The position numbers and the translations under genes were made by a program. Below are positions 16,128 to 24,025 of a stretch of DNA of 39,021 nt, piece by piece. Source of the stretch: an uncultured Oscillospiraceae bacterium (GTDB lineage: Bacteria > Bacillota > Clostridia > Oscillospirales > Oscillospiraceae); NCBI GenBank assembly GCA_900754965.1, contig CAAEEO010000006.1, forward strand, positions 1-39,021, written 5' to 3'. Below the pieces are notes generated by a model. It saw only the letters and a program-made list of their open reading frames with translations. It was not told the DNA's origin and made no database searches. Position 1 is the first letter of the stretch, and the number at the start of each line of letters is the position of its first letter.

Positions 16128-18463
16128 CTCCGTTCCTCCAGGCGCACCGTCAGCACCGTCATATCATCACTTTGCTCATTGTCTTGTTCAGCAGCCATCA
16201 AAACCTGTCTTGCCAGGGTTTTCATATCTCCGGTACCATAGGTTTCGATCAGCGTTTTCATTTCTTCATCGGTTTTTCCGGCCGTCACACCATCACTGGC
16301 GATCACAGCAACATTTCCAGGACGCAGTATCATCCGCACAACATCCGGGGCATTCTGCTCTCCTGTGCCCATGCCGGCTGAGAGACTGGTACCTTTGATT
16401 TTTCGGATGCCTCTGGCTGTTTTTACATAAGAAGGTGCTGCACCGTATTTGTAGAAACAGCTCTCCCCGGAAAACAGATCAATGCACATCAGATCCACCG
16501 TAGCATACCCCCAACTGTCCCTATTTTTTAGGAGCATCACGGAATTCAGGATCTTCATAGAGGACGCTGGCGGCACACCGCACCGCAAAAACTTCTCCAG
16601 CAGTTCCACGACCGTTGTGCTCTCTTTGGCAGCCTCCGTACCTGTCCCTAATCCGTCAGACAAAATCACACACAGCTGTCCGCCATCGGTTTTAAAGTAC
16701 CGGCCTTTGTCCCCGTTGACACGCTCTCCTTTTTTCTTCATCGCCGCAATCCCCACGGTCACGGCCAATGGCTCCGCTTCCAAAAGGATCATCCGTCCGG
16801 TTTCCTCCCCCTCTGCTCTTGGGCGGCAAAGCCGGATGCCCAGTACCTCTGAAAGCTTGTCCAGATAATTGGGTTCTCCCAATAATCGCTCCATCTGGGC
16901 GCTCTCAATGGTGATCCGCATCCGTCCGCCAGCATCTCGAAACACCGCTGTATCTGCCTCCATATCCAAACTATGGAGATACCGAATCAACCTCCGCTCA
17001 GCAAGAGGGTCTGAGCCATGGGGACTACCGATTTCCTGGGATACCTCACAAAGGATCTGAGAAAAATCCGCATACTGCTCCAGAACTGCTTTCGTATTCT
17101 CATCCAGTTTCAGTTTCATCATACGGCGATAGGCATTTCTCCGCAACTCTCCGTTGACCGCTGATACAAAAGTCTCATGTCGAGGACAGGCTGTACGGAA
17201 GTACGCAGGAAAATCATCCGATTCCAGCTTTCCCCTGGCCATCATCTTTGGCGTTGCATCGTTAAGGATCGTCAGCATATCGATGTAGTTTTTATTCCAG
17301 CATTCGTTTTTTCGTTTGCAGCTGATACAGACCCGATCTGCCGCCCGGTCAAAGATCTTGGAAATATCCTGGTCGTTACTTTCGTCCTCGGAAACTGTTC
17401 TCACGGTATCGCACAGGGCAGAAAAGGCACTGCTCATTCCATAAACCCGTCCGGCAGTATACCGTCGCAACCCCGTTTCTCCGTATCCCATGGCTGTATT
17501 CCGCACCAATAGTTCCAATCGGTTCAATACGCTGCGTGGTACCAGCATAAACAGTACAGACGCCACAAAAACCTCGTACATGGACTCGATTCTTCCTCCG
17601 GATGACCAGGCACAAGCCACTGCCGCCGCGTTGGCGCCCACAAAACTCAGCAAAAAAATCAGCCGGCCGTGCCGGTTGAACACCCCGGACACAACGCCGC
17701 ACAGTGCATAGGCCATGGTAAAAAAGGGTGCCATGGTGATCGTTGCATCCATGGCAATTCCCATTACTGTCCCCACTGCACAGCCTGGAAACATTCCTGC
17801 ACACATGGCAGCCACCATAATGACAAGACAGCACAGAATCCTTCCTACGGAGAGATACCCAAACAGCTGAATTCGGGATAATGTCATCAGTAAGCAAGCC
17901 AGGAGCACAACAACGGAAATGTTGCGTTCCATTTCTCCTCGTTCCGTAGTGCGCTCCCGATCAGACAGCGCTTCCGAAAAGAAATACACACATCCTCCGG
18001 ACAGCAGAATTTCCAAAAATAACCGCGCCGCTAAAGGTACTCCCTGACGGCTAACCGCAATGTTTCCCAAAACAGTTGTGACTGCCGCGATACACGCTGT
18101 TACCATCGGCATAAAACTGCGCCGTCGATATACAGGGAGATCCTGGAATACAAAACCGGCAGTGTATGTCAGCATGCAACTGGCCACATATCGAATGCCC
18201 CAGTCAAGTCCCCCTGTGACCACATACCCCAGGCACGCTCCCAACAGTGCCGCCACGCCGGCCATCTCCGGCCCGGCTGCCGCTACCATGGCGGGGCCAA
18301 AAGGCGCCGCCGTCCCCAGAATTCTCGCTGCGGACATCGCAAAGCCCAGTGCAAAGTATGCCGCGCACCCTATAATCTTCTGTTTCCCCTTCTCCTCAGC
18401 TGCTTGTCCTCCCAATGCGAGTATGGATCTGCGCAGCACCGAATGCCTTGTTTTATCCTCCAT
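16124..18463 (-). CDS. spoIIE: Stage II sporulation protein E (SpoIIE), PP2C-type phosphatase
   Basis: A 779-residue SpoIIE: an N-terminal multispanning membrane domain (about ten segments, residues about 30-300), a central region with a Cys-rich stretch (CISCKRKNECWNKNY), and a C-terminal PP2C domain with SDGLGTG, ASDGV and DDMTVL metal-binding motifs. In B. subtilis it localises to the asymmetric septum and dephosphorylates SpoIIAA to activate sigma-F. The open frame extends 52 codons upstream, but GGAGG at a suitable distance supports the ATG at 18461-18463. It is slightly shorter than the B. subtilis protein (827). Confidence 0.93.
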   Translation of the reverse strand: MEDKTRHSVLRRSILALGGQAAEEKGKQKIIGCAAYFALGFAMSAARILGTAAPFGPAMVAAAGPEMAGVAALLGACLGYVVTGGLDWGIRYVASCMLTYTAGFVFQDLPVYRRRSFMPMVTACIAAVTTVLGNIAVSRQGVPLAARLFLEILLSGGCVYFFSEALSDRERTTERGEMERNISVVVLLACLLMTLSRIQLFGYLSVGRILCCLVIMVAAMCAGMFPGCAVGTVMGIAMDATITMAPFFTMAYALCGVVSGVFNRHGRLIFLLSFVGANAAAVACAWSSGGRIESMYEVFVASVLFMLVPRSVLNRLELLVRNTAMGYGETGLRRYTAGRVYGMSSAFSALCDTVRTVSEDESNDQDISKIFDRAADRVCISCKRKNECWNKNYIDMLTILNDATPKMMARGKLESDDFPAYFRTACPRHETFVSAVNGELRRNAYRRMMKLKLDENTKAVLEQYADFSQILCEVSQEIGSPHGSDPLAERRLIRYLHSLDMEADTAVFRDAGGRMRITIESAQMERLLGEPNYLDKLSEVLGIRLCRPRAEGEETGRMILLEAEPLAVTVGIAAMKKKGERVNGDKGRYFKTDGGQLCVILSDGLGTGTEAAKESTTVVELLEKFLRCGVPPASSMKILNSVMLLKNRDSWGYATVDLMCIDLFSGESCFYKYGAAPSYVKTARGIRKIKGTSLSAGMGTGEQNAPDVVRMILRPGNVAVIASDGVTAGKTDEEMKTLIETYGTGDMKTLARQVLMAAEQDNEQSDDMTVLTVRLEERR

Positions 18464-18580
18464 TGCCTCTTTCCTCCGAAAAGTTGTTAACCTAAAGTAT
18501 ACGCAGGAGGCCCAAAAAAGTCCGTCGGAAGCCGCGGGCCGATTATGGGGTTTCCAGATTGGAATTGGCAGAATCTGGGA

Positions 18581-18616
18581 AAAGAAAACAGGGCCTGTCC
18601 TTACCGACAAACCCTG
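18581..18616 (-). terminator. Terminator after the HU gene
   Basis: On the minus strand CAGGGTTTGTC pairs with GACAGGCCCTG, with two G-U pairs, and TTTTCTTTT follows. It separates the HU gene from spoIIE. Confidence 0.7.
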
Positions 18617-18646
18617 CACTGGATTCTATATCAAATTGATTGCCGA

Positions 18647-18922
18647 TTAGTCAGCAACTGCGTCCTTCAGGCCCTTGCCAGCCTTGAACAGAGGAACCCG
18701 AGTTGCGGGAACCACAACAGGCTCACCAGTTCTGGGGTTCTTTGCCAACCGCTCTTCACGATCTTTCACATCAAAGGTACCAAAGCCGACCAGAGCGACC
18801 TTGTCGCCTGCCTTCAGGCTTTCCGTAATTCCCTCAAACACAGCGCTGACAGCTTTCTCAGCATCTTTTTTAGACAGTTCCGCTTTCTCAGCAACAGTTG
18901 CAATGAGTTCGGTCTTGTTCAT
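18647..18922 (-). CDS. hup: DNA-binding protein HU
   Basis: A 91-residue HU/IHF-type nucleoid protein. The dimerisation helices (MNKTELIATVAEKAELSKKD) and the DNA-binding arm (FGTFDVKDREERLAKNPRTG, then VVVPATRVPLFKAGKGLKDAV) are complete. The start is supported by AGGAGG nine bases upstream. It lies between mazG and spoIIE, as in many Clostridia. Confidence 0.97.
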   Translation of the reverse strand: MNKTELIATVAEKAELSKKDAEKAVSAVFEGITESLKAGDKVALVGFGTFDVKDREERLAKNPRTGEPVVVPATRVPLFKAGKGLKDAVAD

Positions 18923-18982
18923 GCCTAAACTCCTCCTAAATCGAATTTTCTTTCTATCATAAACCTTGCAATGCCGGTTTAT

Positions 18983-19813
18983 TCACAGTTCCAAGGAATG
19001 AAAATACTCCATCTTTTCGTAAACAGGCGTCTTGCCCTCCAAGTCATGACGGGCCTGCTGATGCAGCGCCTCCATTTCGCTTAGAGACATCTCTTCCAGG
19101 TTCTTTCCCTGTTTTGCGGCGGCCTGTTCCATATAAGAGAACCGACTGATGCACTTCCCGCAGGCACGATGAACCGCCATTTCGGGATCTACACCACACA
19201 TCCGCGCCACATCCACCGTGGCAAAGATCAAATCCCCCAGTTCTTCGATCACATTTTCCGCATCGTTTGCATCGATGCCTTCCCGCAGTTCCTGCAGTTC
19301 CTCCGCCGCTTTATCCAACGCATCGTGAACATCCGGCCAATCAAATCCGGCGCGGGCCACTTTTTTCTGGAGTTTTTCGGCGCGCCACAGGGCGGGCAGC
19401 GTCCCGGCTATTGCCTGCAAAGAGTCAGAAACGGTCGTCTCCCCGCGCTCGGCGCGTTTCAGCTGTTCCCAATCCTGATCCGTGTCGCCGCCGAATAAGT
19501 TCGGATGCCGGCTGACCAGTTTTTTACAGGCTCGATCTGCAACATCATCCAATGTGAAATGACCGGCATCTTCCTCAAGACTGGTGTGAAACAGCACCTG
19601 CATCAGCACATCGCCCAATTCCTCTTTCATGTGCTCCGTGTCACCCTGATCAATGGTCTCACACAGCTCATAAGCCTCTTCCAACAGGTTTCTGCGAATG
19701 CTCTCATGGGTCTGCACCCGATCCCAGGGGCAGCCACGATCCGAACGCAAAAAATGGATCAATGCAATGAAATCCGACAGATCATAGTTTTCTTTACAAA
19801 CAAAGTCCTTCAT
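18983..19813 (-). CDS. mazG: Nucleoside triphosphate pyrophosphohydrolase MazG
   Basis: A 276-residue MazG with two MazG domains. The first begins near FLRSDRGCPWDRVQTHESIRR with LLEEAYELCETID and EELGDVLMQVLFH; the second has AAEELQELREG and EELGDLIFATVDVAR. It hydrolyses non-canonical and stress-related NTPs. The ATG at 19811-19813 (MKDF) has GAGG seven bases upstream, whereas an in-frame ATG two codons earlier sits one base after it, so the later start is preferred. The B. subtilis equivalent (yabN) is also near spoIIE. Confidence 0.93.
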   Translation of the reverse strand: MKDFVCKENYDLSDFIALIHFLRSDRGCPWDRVQTHESIRRNLLEEAYELCETIDQGDTEHMKEELGDVLMQVLFHTSLEEDAGHFTLDDVADRACKKLVSRHPNLFGGDTDQDWEQLKRAERGETTVSDSLQAIAGTLPALWRAEKLQKKVARAGFDWPDVHDALDKAAEELQELREGIDANDAENVIEELGDLIFATVDVARMCGVDPEMAVHRACGKCISRFSYMEQAAAKQGKNLEEMSLSEMEALHQQARHDLEGKTPVYEKMEYFHSLEL

Positions 19814-19837
19814 TTTCATTCCTCAAAGTCAGGTATG

Positions 19838-19866
19838 TTTATACCATTTTAGATACTAAAAGTCAA
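19838..19866 (-). promoter_or_regulatory. Sigma-A promoter of mazG
   Basis: On the minus strand TTGACT at 19861-19866, a 17-base spacer and TATAAA at 19838-19843, in the gap between the flippase gene and mazG. It can drive mazG and the HU gene. Confidence 0.75.
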
Positions 19867-19893
19867 TAAAATCCCGGAAACTTTCCCTTAAAC

Positions 19894-21507
19894 TCAAGAA
19901 ATTTTAAGGATTTTAGCGATTTTTTCACCTTTCGGGATCAATTTCAAATCCTCTGCGGTAATGGAACCCGTCTTAATGACCATGACGCCATACACCAGCA
20001 CCGCCAGCAAAATGGACACGCCCAGATACACCAACATCAAGAATCGGCCGGGGTCTGAACCCAACACAACGCCGCATAGCCGGTACACGAGAAACGCAGA
20101 AACACCCATGACCGCCGTGCTGATCAGCGGACGGAGGCAAATGTTTCTCAGTTTGGGCAGCTGTCCAAAGCAGGACTTCAGGAACAGGAAATCCAGGACA
20201 CAAACCGTGAAGAAACAACAGAGCGTCCCAATAGCAGCACCGTAAATATTGATGGAGGGATTACTAATCAGTACCCGATTGACCAGGACTTTTACCACAC
20301 CGCCGATCACAGCTGCGATTACGGGCAGCCGTTCCTTTCCGGCAGCCTGCAAAATGCCGGTCATCACCGTGACCATGCACAGGAAGAATGCCGCCGCACC
20401 CAAAATCAGCAACAGAGTCGCACCCTCTTCTGCTGCATTCCAATACAGCACTTTCATAATCGGACGGCTCAACACAGACAGTCCCACTGCCATCGGCATG
20501 GCCATGACCACAGTCAGGCGCAGCGCCGTCTCAGCCGTACGCTTTGCCCCCTGCTCGTTTTTCAGTGCAAACTGTGCCGCCACTGCCGGCACCAGGCTCA
20601 CAGACAGAGAAGAAATGATGGTCGCCGGCAAATTATACAGCGTTTGTGCCTTGCCGTACACGCCAAACAGAACATCCGCAGCGTCCTGATTGAATCCGGC
20701 CGCTCCTTGCAGGAGTGCTTTTGCCTGCCATGTATCGATCAGGTTAATGACACTCTGGATTGAAGCGCCGATGGAGATCGGAATGGCAATGATCAGCAGT
20801 TTTTTCAGCGTGCTGCTGTATCCATCCGGAATGTCTGTCTGCTCGGCAGGCAGAGGAGCATCTCCATAATGTCTGAACTTATACACGATCAGATAAATCA
20901 GTGCAATCAAAGAACCGGCCGTCACACCAGAAATGGCAGCCGCACTGCGCAAAGGCAGACTTTTGCCCATATTGGTGAACACGACCACCAATCCCAGTCC
21001 GCACAGCACCTTGAAGAGCACTTCCAGAACTTGAGAAACTGCCGTAGGAATCATATTGGAGTGTCCCTGAACATATCCGCGGTACACTGCCAGCATACAG
21101 CACAGCAGCACACTGGGAGAAATGGCCCAGATACTCTGTGCCGCTTTGGGATTGGCAATCAGGTTTGCCAGTTCGTTGGGGAACAGGAACATCACGGAGG
21201 AACAGATCACGCCCACGATGAAGAAAGTGACCAGTGCCGTCCGGTAGTATCGCCGGATCTGCATGGGCCGGCCGTTAGCGTCCGCCGCTGCGATCAGCCT
21301 GGACAACGCCACCGGCACACCTGCTGTAGATACTGTATAGAACACATTGTAGACATTATACGCAGCCAGGAAATAGCCGTACCCATCATCCCCCAGCATA
21401 TTGCCCAGGGGAATCTTATAAATCGCGCCCAGGATCTTGACGATGATGAGTCCTGCAGTCAGGATCACAGCGCCATGGAGAAAATTCTGTTTTTTTGCCT
21501 CAGCCAA
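19894..21507 (-). CDS. SpoVB/MurJ-like lipid flippase (polysaccharide biosynthesis family)
   Basis: A 537-residue membrane protein of the MOP exporter superfamily with about 14 segments. The start (HGAVILTAGLIIVKILGAIYKIPLG) and AAYNVYNVFYTVSTAGVPVALS are typical of the SpoVB/YabM/YtgP group, which translocates lipid-linked wall or spore cortex precursors. It uses a TTG start, with GGAGG nine bases ahead; no in-frame ATG precedes it. Its place before mazG and upstream of spoIIE matches the B. subtilis yabM-yabN order. Confidence 0.9.
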   Translation of the reverse strand: MAEAKKQNFLHGAVILTAGLIIVKILGAIYKIPLGNMLGDDGYGYFLAAYNVYNVFYTVSTAGVPVALSRLIAAADANGRPMQIRRYYRTALVTFFIVGVICSSVMFLFPNELANLIANPKAAQSIWAISPSVLLCCMLAVYRGYVQGHSNMIPTAVSQVLEVLFKVLCGLGLVVVFTNMGKSLPLRSAAAISGVTAGSLIALIYLIVYKFRHYGDAPLPAEQTDIPDGYSSTLKKLLIIAIPISIGASIQSVINLIDTWQAKALLQGAAGFNQDAADVLFGVYGKAQTLYNLPATIISSLSVSLVPAVAAQFALKNEQGAKRTAETALRLTVVMAMPMAVGLSVLSRPIMKVLYWNAAEEGATLLLILGAAAFFLCMVTVMTGILQAAGKERLPVIAAVIGGVVKVLVNRVLISNPSINIYGAAIGTLCCFFTVCVLDFLFLKSCFGQLPKLRNICLRPLISTAVMGVSAFLVYRLCGVVLGSDPGRFLMLVYLGVSILLAVLVYGVMVIKTGSITAEDLKLIPKGEKIAKILKIS

Positions 21508-21590
21508 AAGATCGCCTCCGAAGAAAAGTCATTTCAGTGATATCGTAATTTACAAATACCTGCAAATGATACACTATCCCGGATAAAAAA

Positions 21591-21630
21591 TCAAGCGGAG
21601 ACCGTCATACAAACGGTCTCCGCTTGAAAA
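21591..21630 (-). terminator. Terminator after gap
   Basis: A 15-bp perfect stem (21591-21605 with 21613-21627) with a 7-base loop. The minus strand continues TTTTTTATCC after the stem, just past the gap stop at 21653. Confidence 0.88.
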
Positions 21631-21652
21631 AAACAAGAAAATCTACCGAAAA

Positions 21653-22675
21653 TTACGCCTTTCTGACGGAATCCACATAGCACATCAGGTCGACCAACTT
21701 GTTGGAGTAGCCCCACTCGTTGTCGTACCATGCAACCACTTTGATAAAGCGGTCATTGAGTGCAATGCCGGCCTTTGCATCAAAAATGCTGGTTCTGGGA
21801 TCCGTGCGGAAGTCGGAAGACACCACTTCTTCGTCCGTGTAACCCAGAATGCCCTTCATGGCACCCTCAGAGGCCTCTTTCATTGCAGCGCAGATCTCGT
21901 CATAAGTTGCAGACTTAGACAGACGGCAGGTCAGGTCAACCAGAGAAACATCGGCCGTGGGAATCCGCAGAGACATACCAGTGAGCTTACCATTCAGTTC
22001 AGGGATGACTTTTCCCACCGCTTTAGCAGCGCCAGTGGTGCTGGGAATGATGTTGTCAAAGCTGGCACGACCCAGACGCCAGTTCTTGGTGCTGAATCCA
22101 TCCACAGTCTTCTGCGTAGCAGTGGAAGCGTGCACAGTGGTCATCAAGCCTTCTTCGATGCCCCAGTTGTCGTTCAGAACCTTGGCAATGGGAGCCAGGC
22201 AGTTGGTGGTGCAGGAAGCATTGGACAGCACTTTAATGTCCTTGGTATACTTGTCGTTATTCACGCCCATCACGAACATGGGGGTGGCATCCTTGGACGG
22301 TCCGGACAGAATGACGACCTGTGCGCCAGCGTTCATGTGGTCCTGGACGCTCTCAGTGGTCAGGAACTTACCGGTGCACTCCAAGACATATTCTGCACCC
22401 AGTTCACCCCAGGGCAGTTCAGCAGGATTACGCTTGCTGAGCAAGGGAATCCGCTTGCCGTCCACGATGATTGCAGGATGCTCTCCCTCCTCGTAGGACA
22501 CTTCTCCTGCATATCGGCCATGCACTGTGTCATACTTAAGGGTGTAGGCAATCAGTTCAGGAGCCTTATCCGGGGCGTTGATACCAACGATCTCCACATC
22601 TTCATGCTGCAGAGCAGCTCTGAATGCCAAACGGCCAATTCGGCCAAATCCGTTGATTCCAGCTTTGATACTCAT
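21653..22675 (-). CDS. gap: Glyceraldehyde-3-phosphate dehydrogenase, type I
   Basis: A 340-residue glycolytic GAPDH. It has the Rossmann start (KAGINGFGRIGRLAFRAALQ), the catalytic Cys in SNASCTTNCLAP, and the C-terminal WYDNEWGYSNKLVDL. The open frame extends 34 codons further upstream, but the ATG at 22673-22675 with GGAGGG before it is the family start. The gene is monocistronic, with its own terminator. The upstream region, shared with the divergent kinase-like gene, contains a 20-bp AT-rich palindrome. Confidence 0.97.
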   Translation of the reverse strand: MSIKAGINGFGRIGRLAFRAALQHEDVEIVGINAPDKAPELIAYTLKYDTVHGRYAGEVSYEEGEHPAIIVDGKRIPLLSKRNPAELPWGELGAEYVLECTGKFLTTESVQDHMNAGAQVVILSGPSKDATPMFVMGVNNDKYTKDIKVLSNASCTTNCLAPIAKVLNDNWGIEEGLMTTVHASTATQKTVDGFSTKNWRLGRASFDNIIPSTTGAAKAVGKVIPELNGKLTGMSLRIPTADVSLVDLTCRLSKSATYDEICAAMKEASEGAMKGILGYTDEEVVSSDFRTDPRTSIFDAKAGIALNDRFIKVVAWYDNEWGYSNKLVDLMCYVDSVRKA

Positions 22676-22749
22676 AATGTTTCCCTCCGAGAAAAATATA
22701 ATGGTGCAAAAAAGAATATACGCGCTTTGTGTAAACACTATACACTGCA

Positions 22750-22769
22750 AAAGAAAATATATTTTCTTT
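22750..22769. promoter_or_regulatory. 20-bp perfect AT-rich palindrome upstream of gap
   Basis: The sequence reads identically on both strands over 20 bases (half site AAAGAAAATA). It lies about 75 bases upstream of the gap start, next to a second small dyad (GTGT-AA-ACAC, about 22730-22739). Either may be an operator for gap. It is not the Rex or CggR site as I know them. Confidence 0.45.
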
Positions 22770-22789
22770 CCGCGCAAAATAGATCACCT

Positions 22790-22808
22790 TTCGACAAATT
22801 CCGACAAT
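22790..22808 (+). promoter_or_regulatory. Tandem Spo0A-binding boxes
   Basis: TTCGACAAA (22790-22798) is a perfect reverse complement of the consensus 0A box TTTGTCGAA. A one-mismatch copy, TCCGACA, follows one helical turn (10 bases) later at 22800-22806. They end about 8 bases upstream of the -35 of the promoter at 22814-22842, a normal place for an activator. Confidence 0.65.
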
Positions 22809-22813
22809 GTCCA

Positions 22814-22842
22814 TTGCCATTGAATCTGCTGTGTACTATAAT
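22814..22842 (+). promoter_or_regulatory. Sigma-A promoter of the kinase-like gene
   Basis: TTGCCA at 22814-22819, 17 bases, then a perfect TATAAT at 22837-22842. The predicted start is near 22849, about 62 bases before the ATG. Confidence 0.75.
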
Positions 22843-22910
22843 AATATAAAATGATATAATCTTCAAGTCAAATTTGTGTTTTTTTTGTTTATTATTTTCC
22901 GGAGGTATAT

Positions 22911-23984
22911 ATGACAGACACTTCATTCGAATTCGGACAGCTTTTTTCCCTCTCCCGCGACGCGGTCGTCTGCACTCGAAACGATACGATCATTTACATG
23001 AATCCATCTGCCATCGCACTCTTCAACGGCGATTATTCCGGAATGTCCGCACACCAAATCATTCCCGGGCAGTTTCTAACCGGGGATCTCGATCAGTTCA
23101 TCGCCTCTGTAGAGATCCGTGAAAAAAATATGACCTTCTCTTGCACTACTCATGAAGATATCCGCCTTTACAGCATCGTCCTGCCAGAAGAAAAAATGGA
23201 ACGCTCTGTCATCCAGTCTATTTCCGTGCCTTTGCGGGACTTGACAAACACTATCAAAGTAACAGCTGACCGCATTCTGGCGCTTTCCGACCAATATCAA
23301 GACGAAAAGCTCAGTCAATACAGTGCAATTTTGAAACATAGCTCCAGCAAGCTAAAACGCATCATCCTCAATTACAGCATCTATGCCGCCTGCCAAGAAG
23401 GCACTGCAAAATTCTCCCCGACGCTGGTCTGTGTCAATGAGATTTGCCAGGAACTGGTCAATGCAGTGGCCGATTTGGTAGAGGAGCACGGTATCACCGT
23501 GGATTTCTCCGCAGATCAGTCTGTTTTTTCCTGCTTGGATGTGATGCTTGTCCAACAGATGCTGCTAAATCTTCTGTGCAACAGCCTTCAGCACACCCCG
23601 GAAGGCGGTTTCATCCACATGAAACTCAAGGCTACCGAGGAGTTCGTTACCATCCTAATCAGTGATACCGGGTCCGGTCTGTCGCGAAATGCTACATTGA
23701 ATCCTTTTCATCACTTTATAAATCCTGTTGACCCGGAGAGCGGTCATATTTCCCCCGGCCTGGGACTGGGAGTGGCAGAAAGTATCGCCAGGTTGCACGG
23801 TGGTTCCATCATCCTCAACAGCACGCCCAATGAGGGAACCACTGTTGCCGTTCAGCTCCGACACAAAACGGATCAGCTTTTAAAATCTCCCCAGCGGGAC
23901 TATCGGGTCGCCTTGTCTGATTCTGTCCTTACCGGACTTTCTCCCTGGCTTACCTGGAAGGATTTTGGTTCCTTCTCCGATTAA
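22911..23984 (+). CDS. PAS/HATPase histidine-kinase-like protein lacking the H-box histidine
   Basis: A 357-residue soluble protein. Residues about 8-90 look like a PAS domain (SRDAVVCTRNDTIIYMNPSA). Residues about 95-160 are helical, in the place of the HisKA dimerisation domain. Residues about 170-318 are a complete HATPase_c domain: N-box LLNLLCNSLQHTPEGG (N220, N224), G1 box SDTGSGL (251-257), G2 box GLGLGVAESIARLHGG (283-298). The expected phosphoacceptor motif reads SISVPLRDL (103-111), so the usual His is Val or Pro. There are no membrane segments and no neighbouring response regulator. Expression is probably controlled by Spo0A. It could be a pseudokinase, an anti-sigma/SpoIIAB-like ATPase, or a phosphatase. 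Confidence 0.82.
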   Translation: MTDTSFEFGQLFSLSRDAVVCTRNDTIIYMNPSAIALFNGDYSGMSAHQIIPGQFLTGDLDQFIASVEIREKNMTFSCTTHEDIRLYSIVLPEEKMERSVIQSISVPLRDLTNTIKVTADRILALSDQYQDEKLSQYSAILKHSSSKLKRIILNYSIYAACQEGTAKFSPTLVCVNEICQELVNAVADLVEEHGITVDFSADQSVFSCLDVMLVQQMLLNLLCNSLQHTPEGGFIHMKLKATEEFVTILISDTGSGLSRNATLNPFHHFINPVDPESGHISPGLGLGVAESIARLHGGSIILNSTPNEGTTVAVQLRHKTDQLLKSPQRDYRVALSDSVLTGLSPWLTWKDFGSFSD

Positions 23985-24025
23985 ATAAAAAAGGACGCAG
24001 CCGCGGCTGCGTCCTTTTTCTATCC
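23985..24025. terminator. Bidirectional terminator between the kinase-like gene and the U32 gene
   Basis: AAAAAGGACGCAG pairs with CTGCGTCCTTTTT around a short CG-rich loop. The flanking A- and T-runs allow termination in both directions. Confidence 0.85.
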
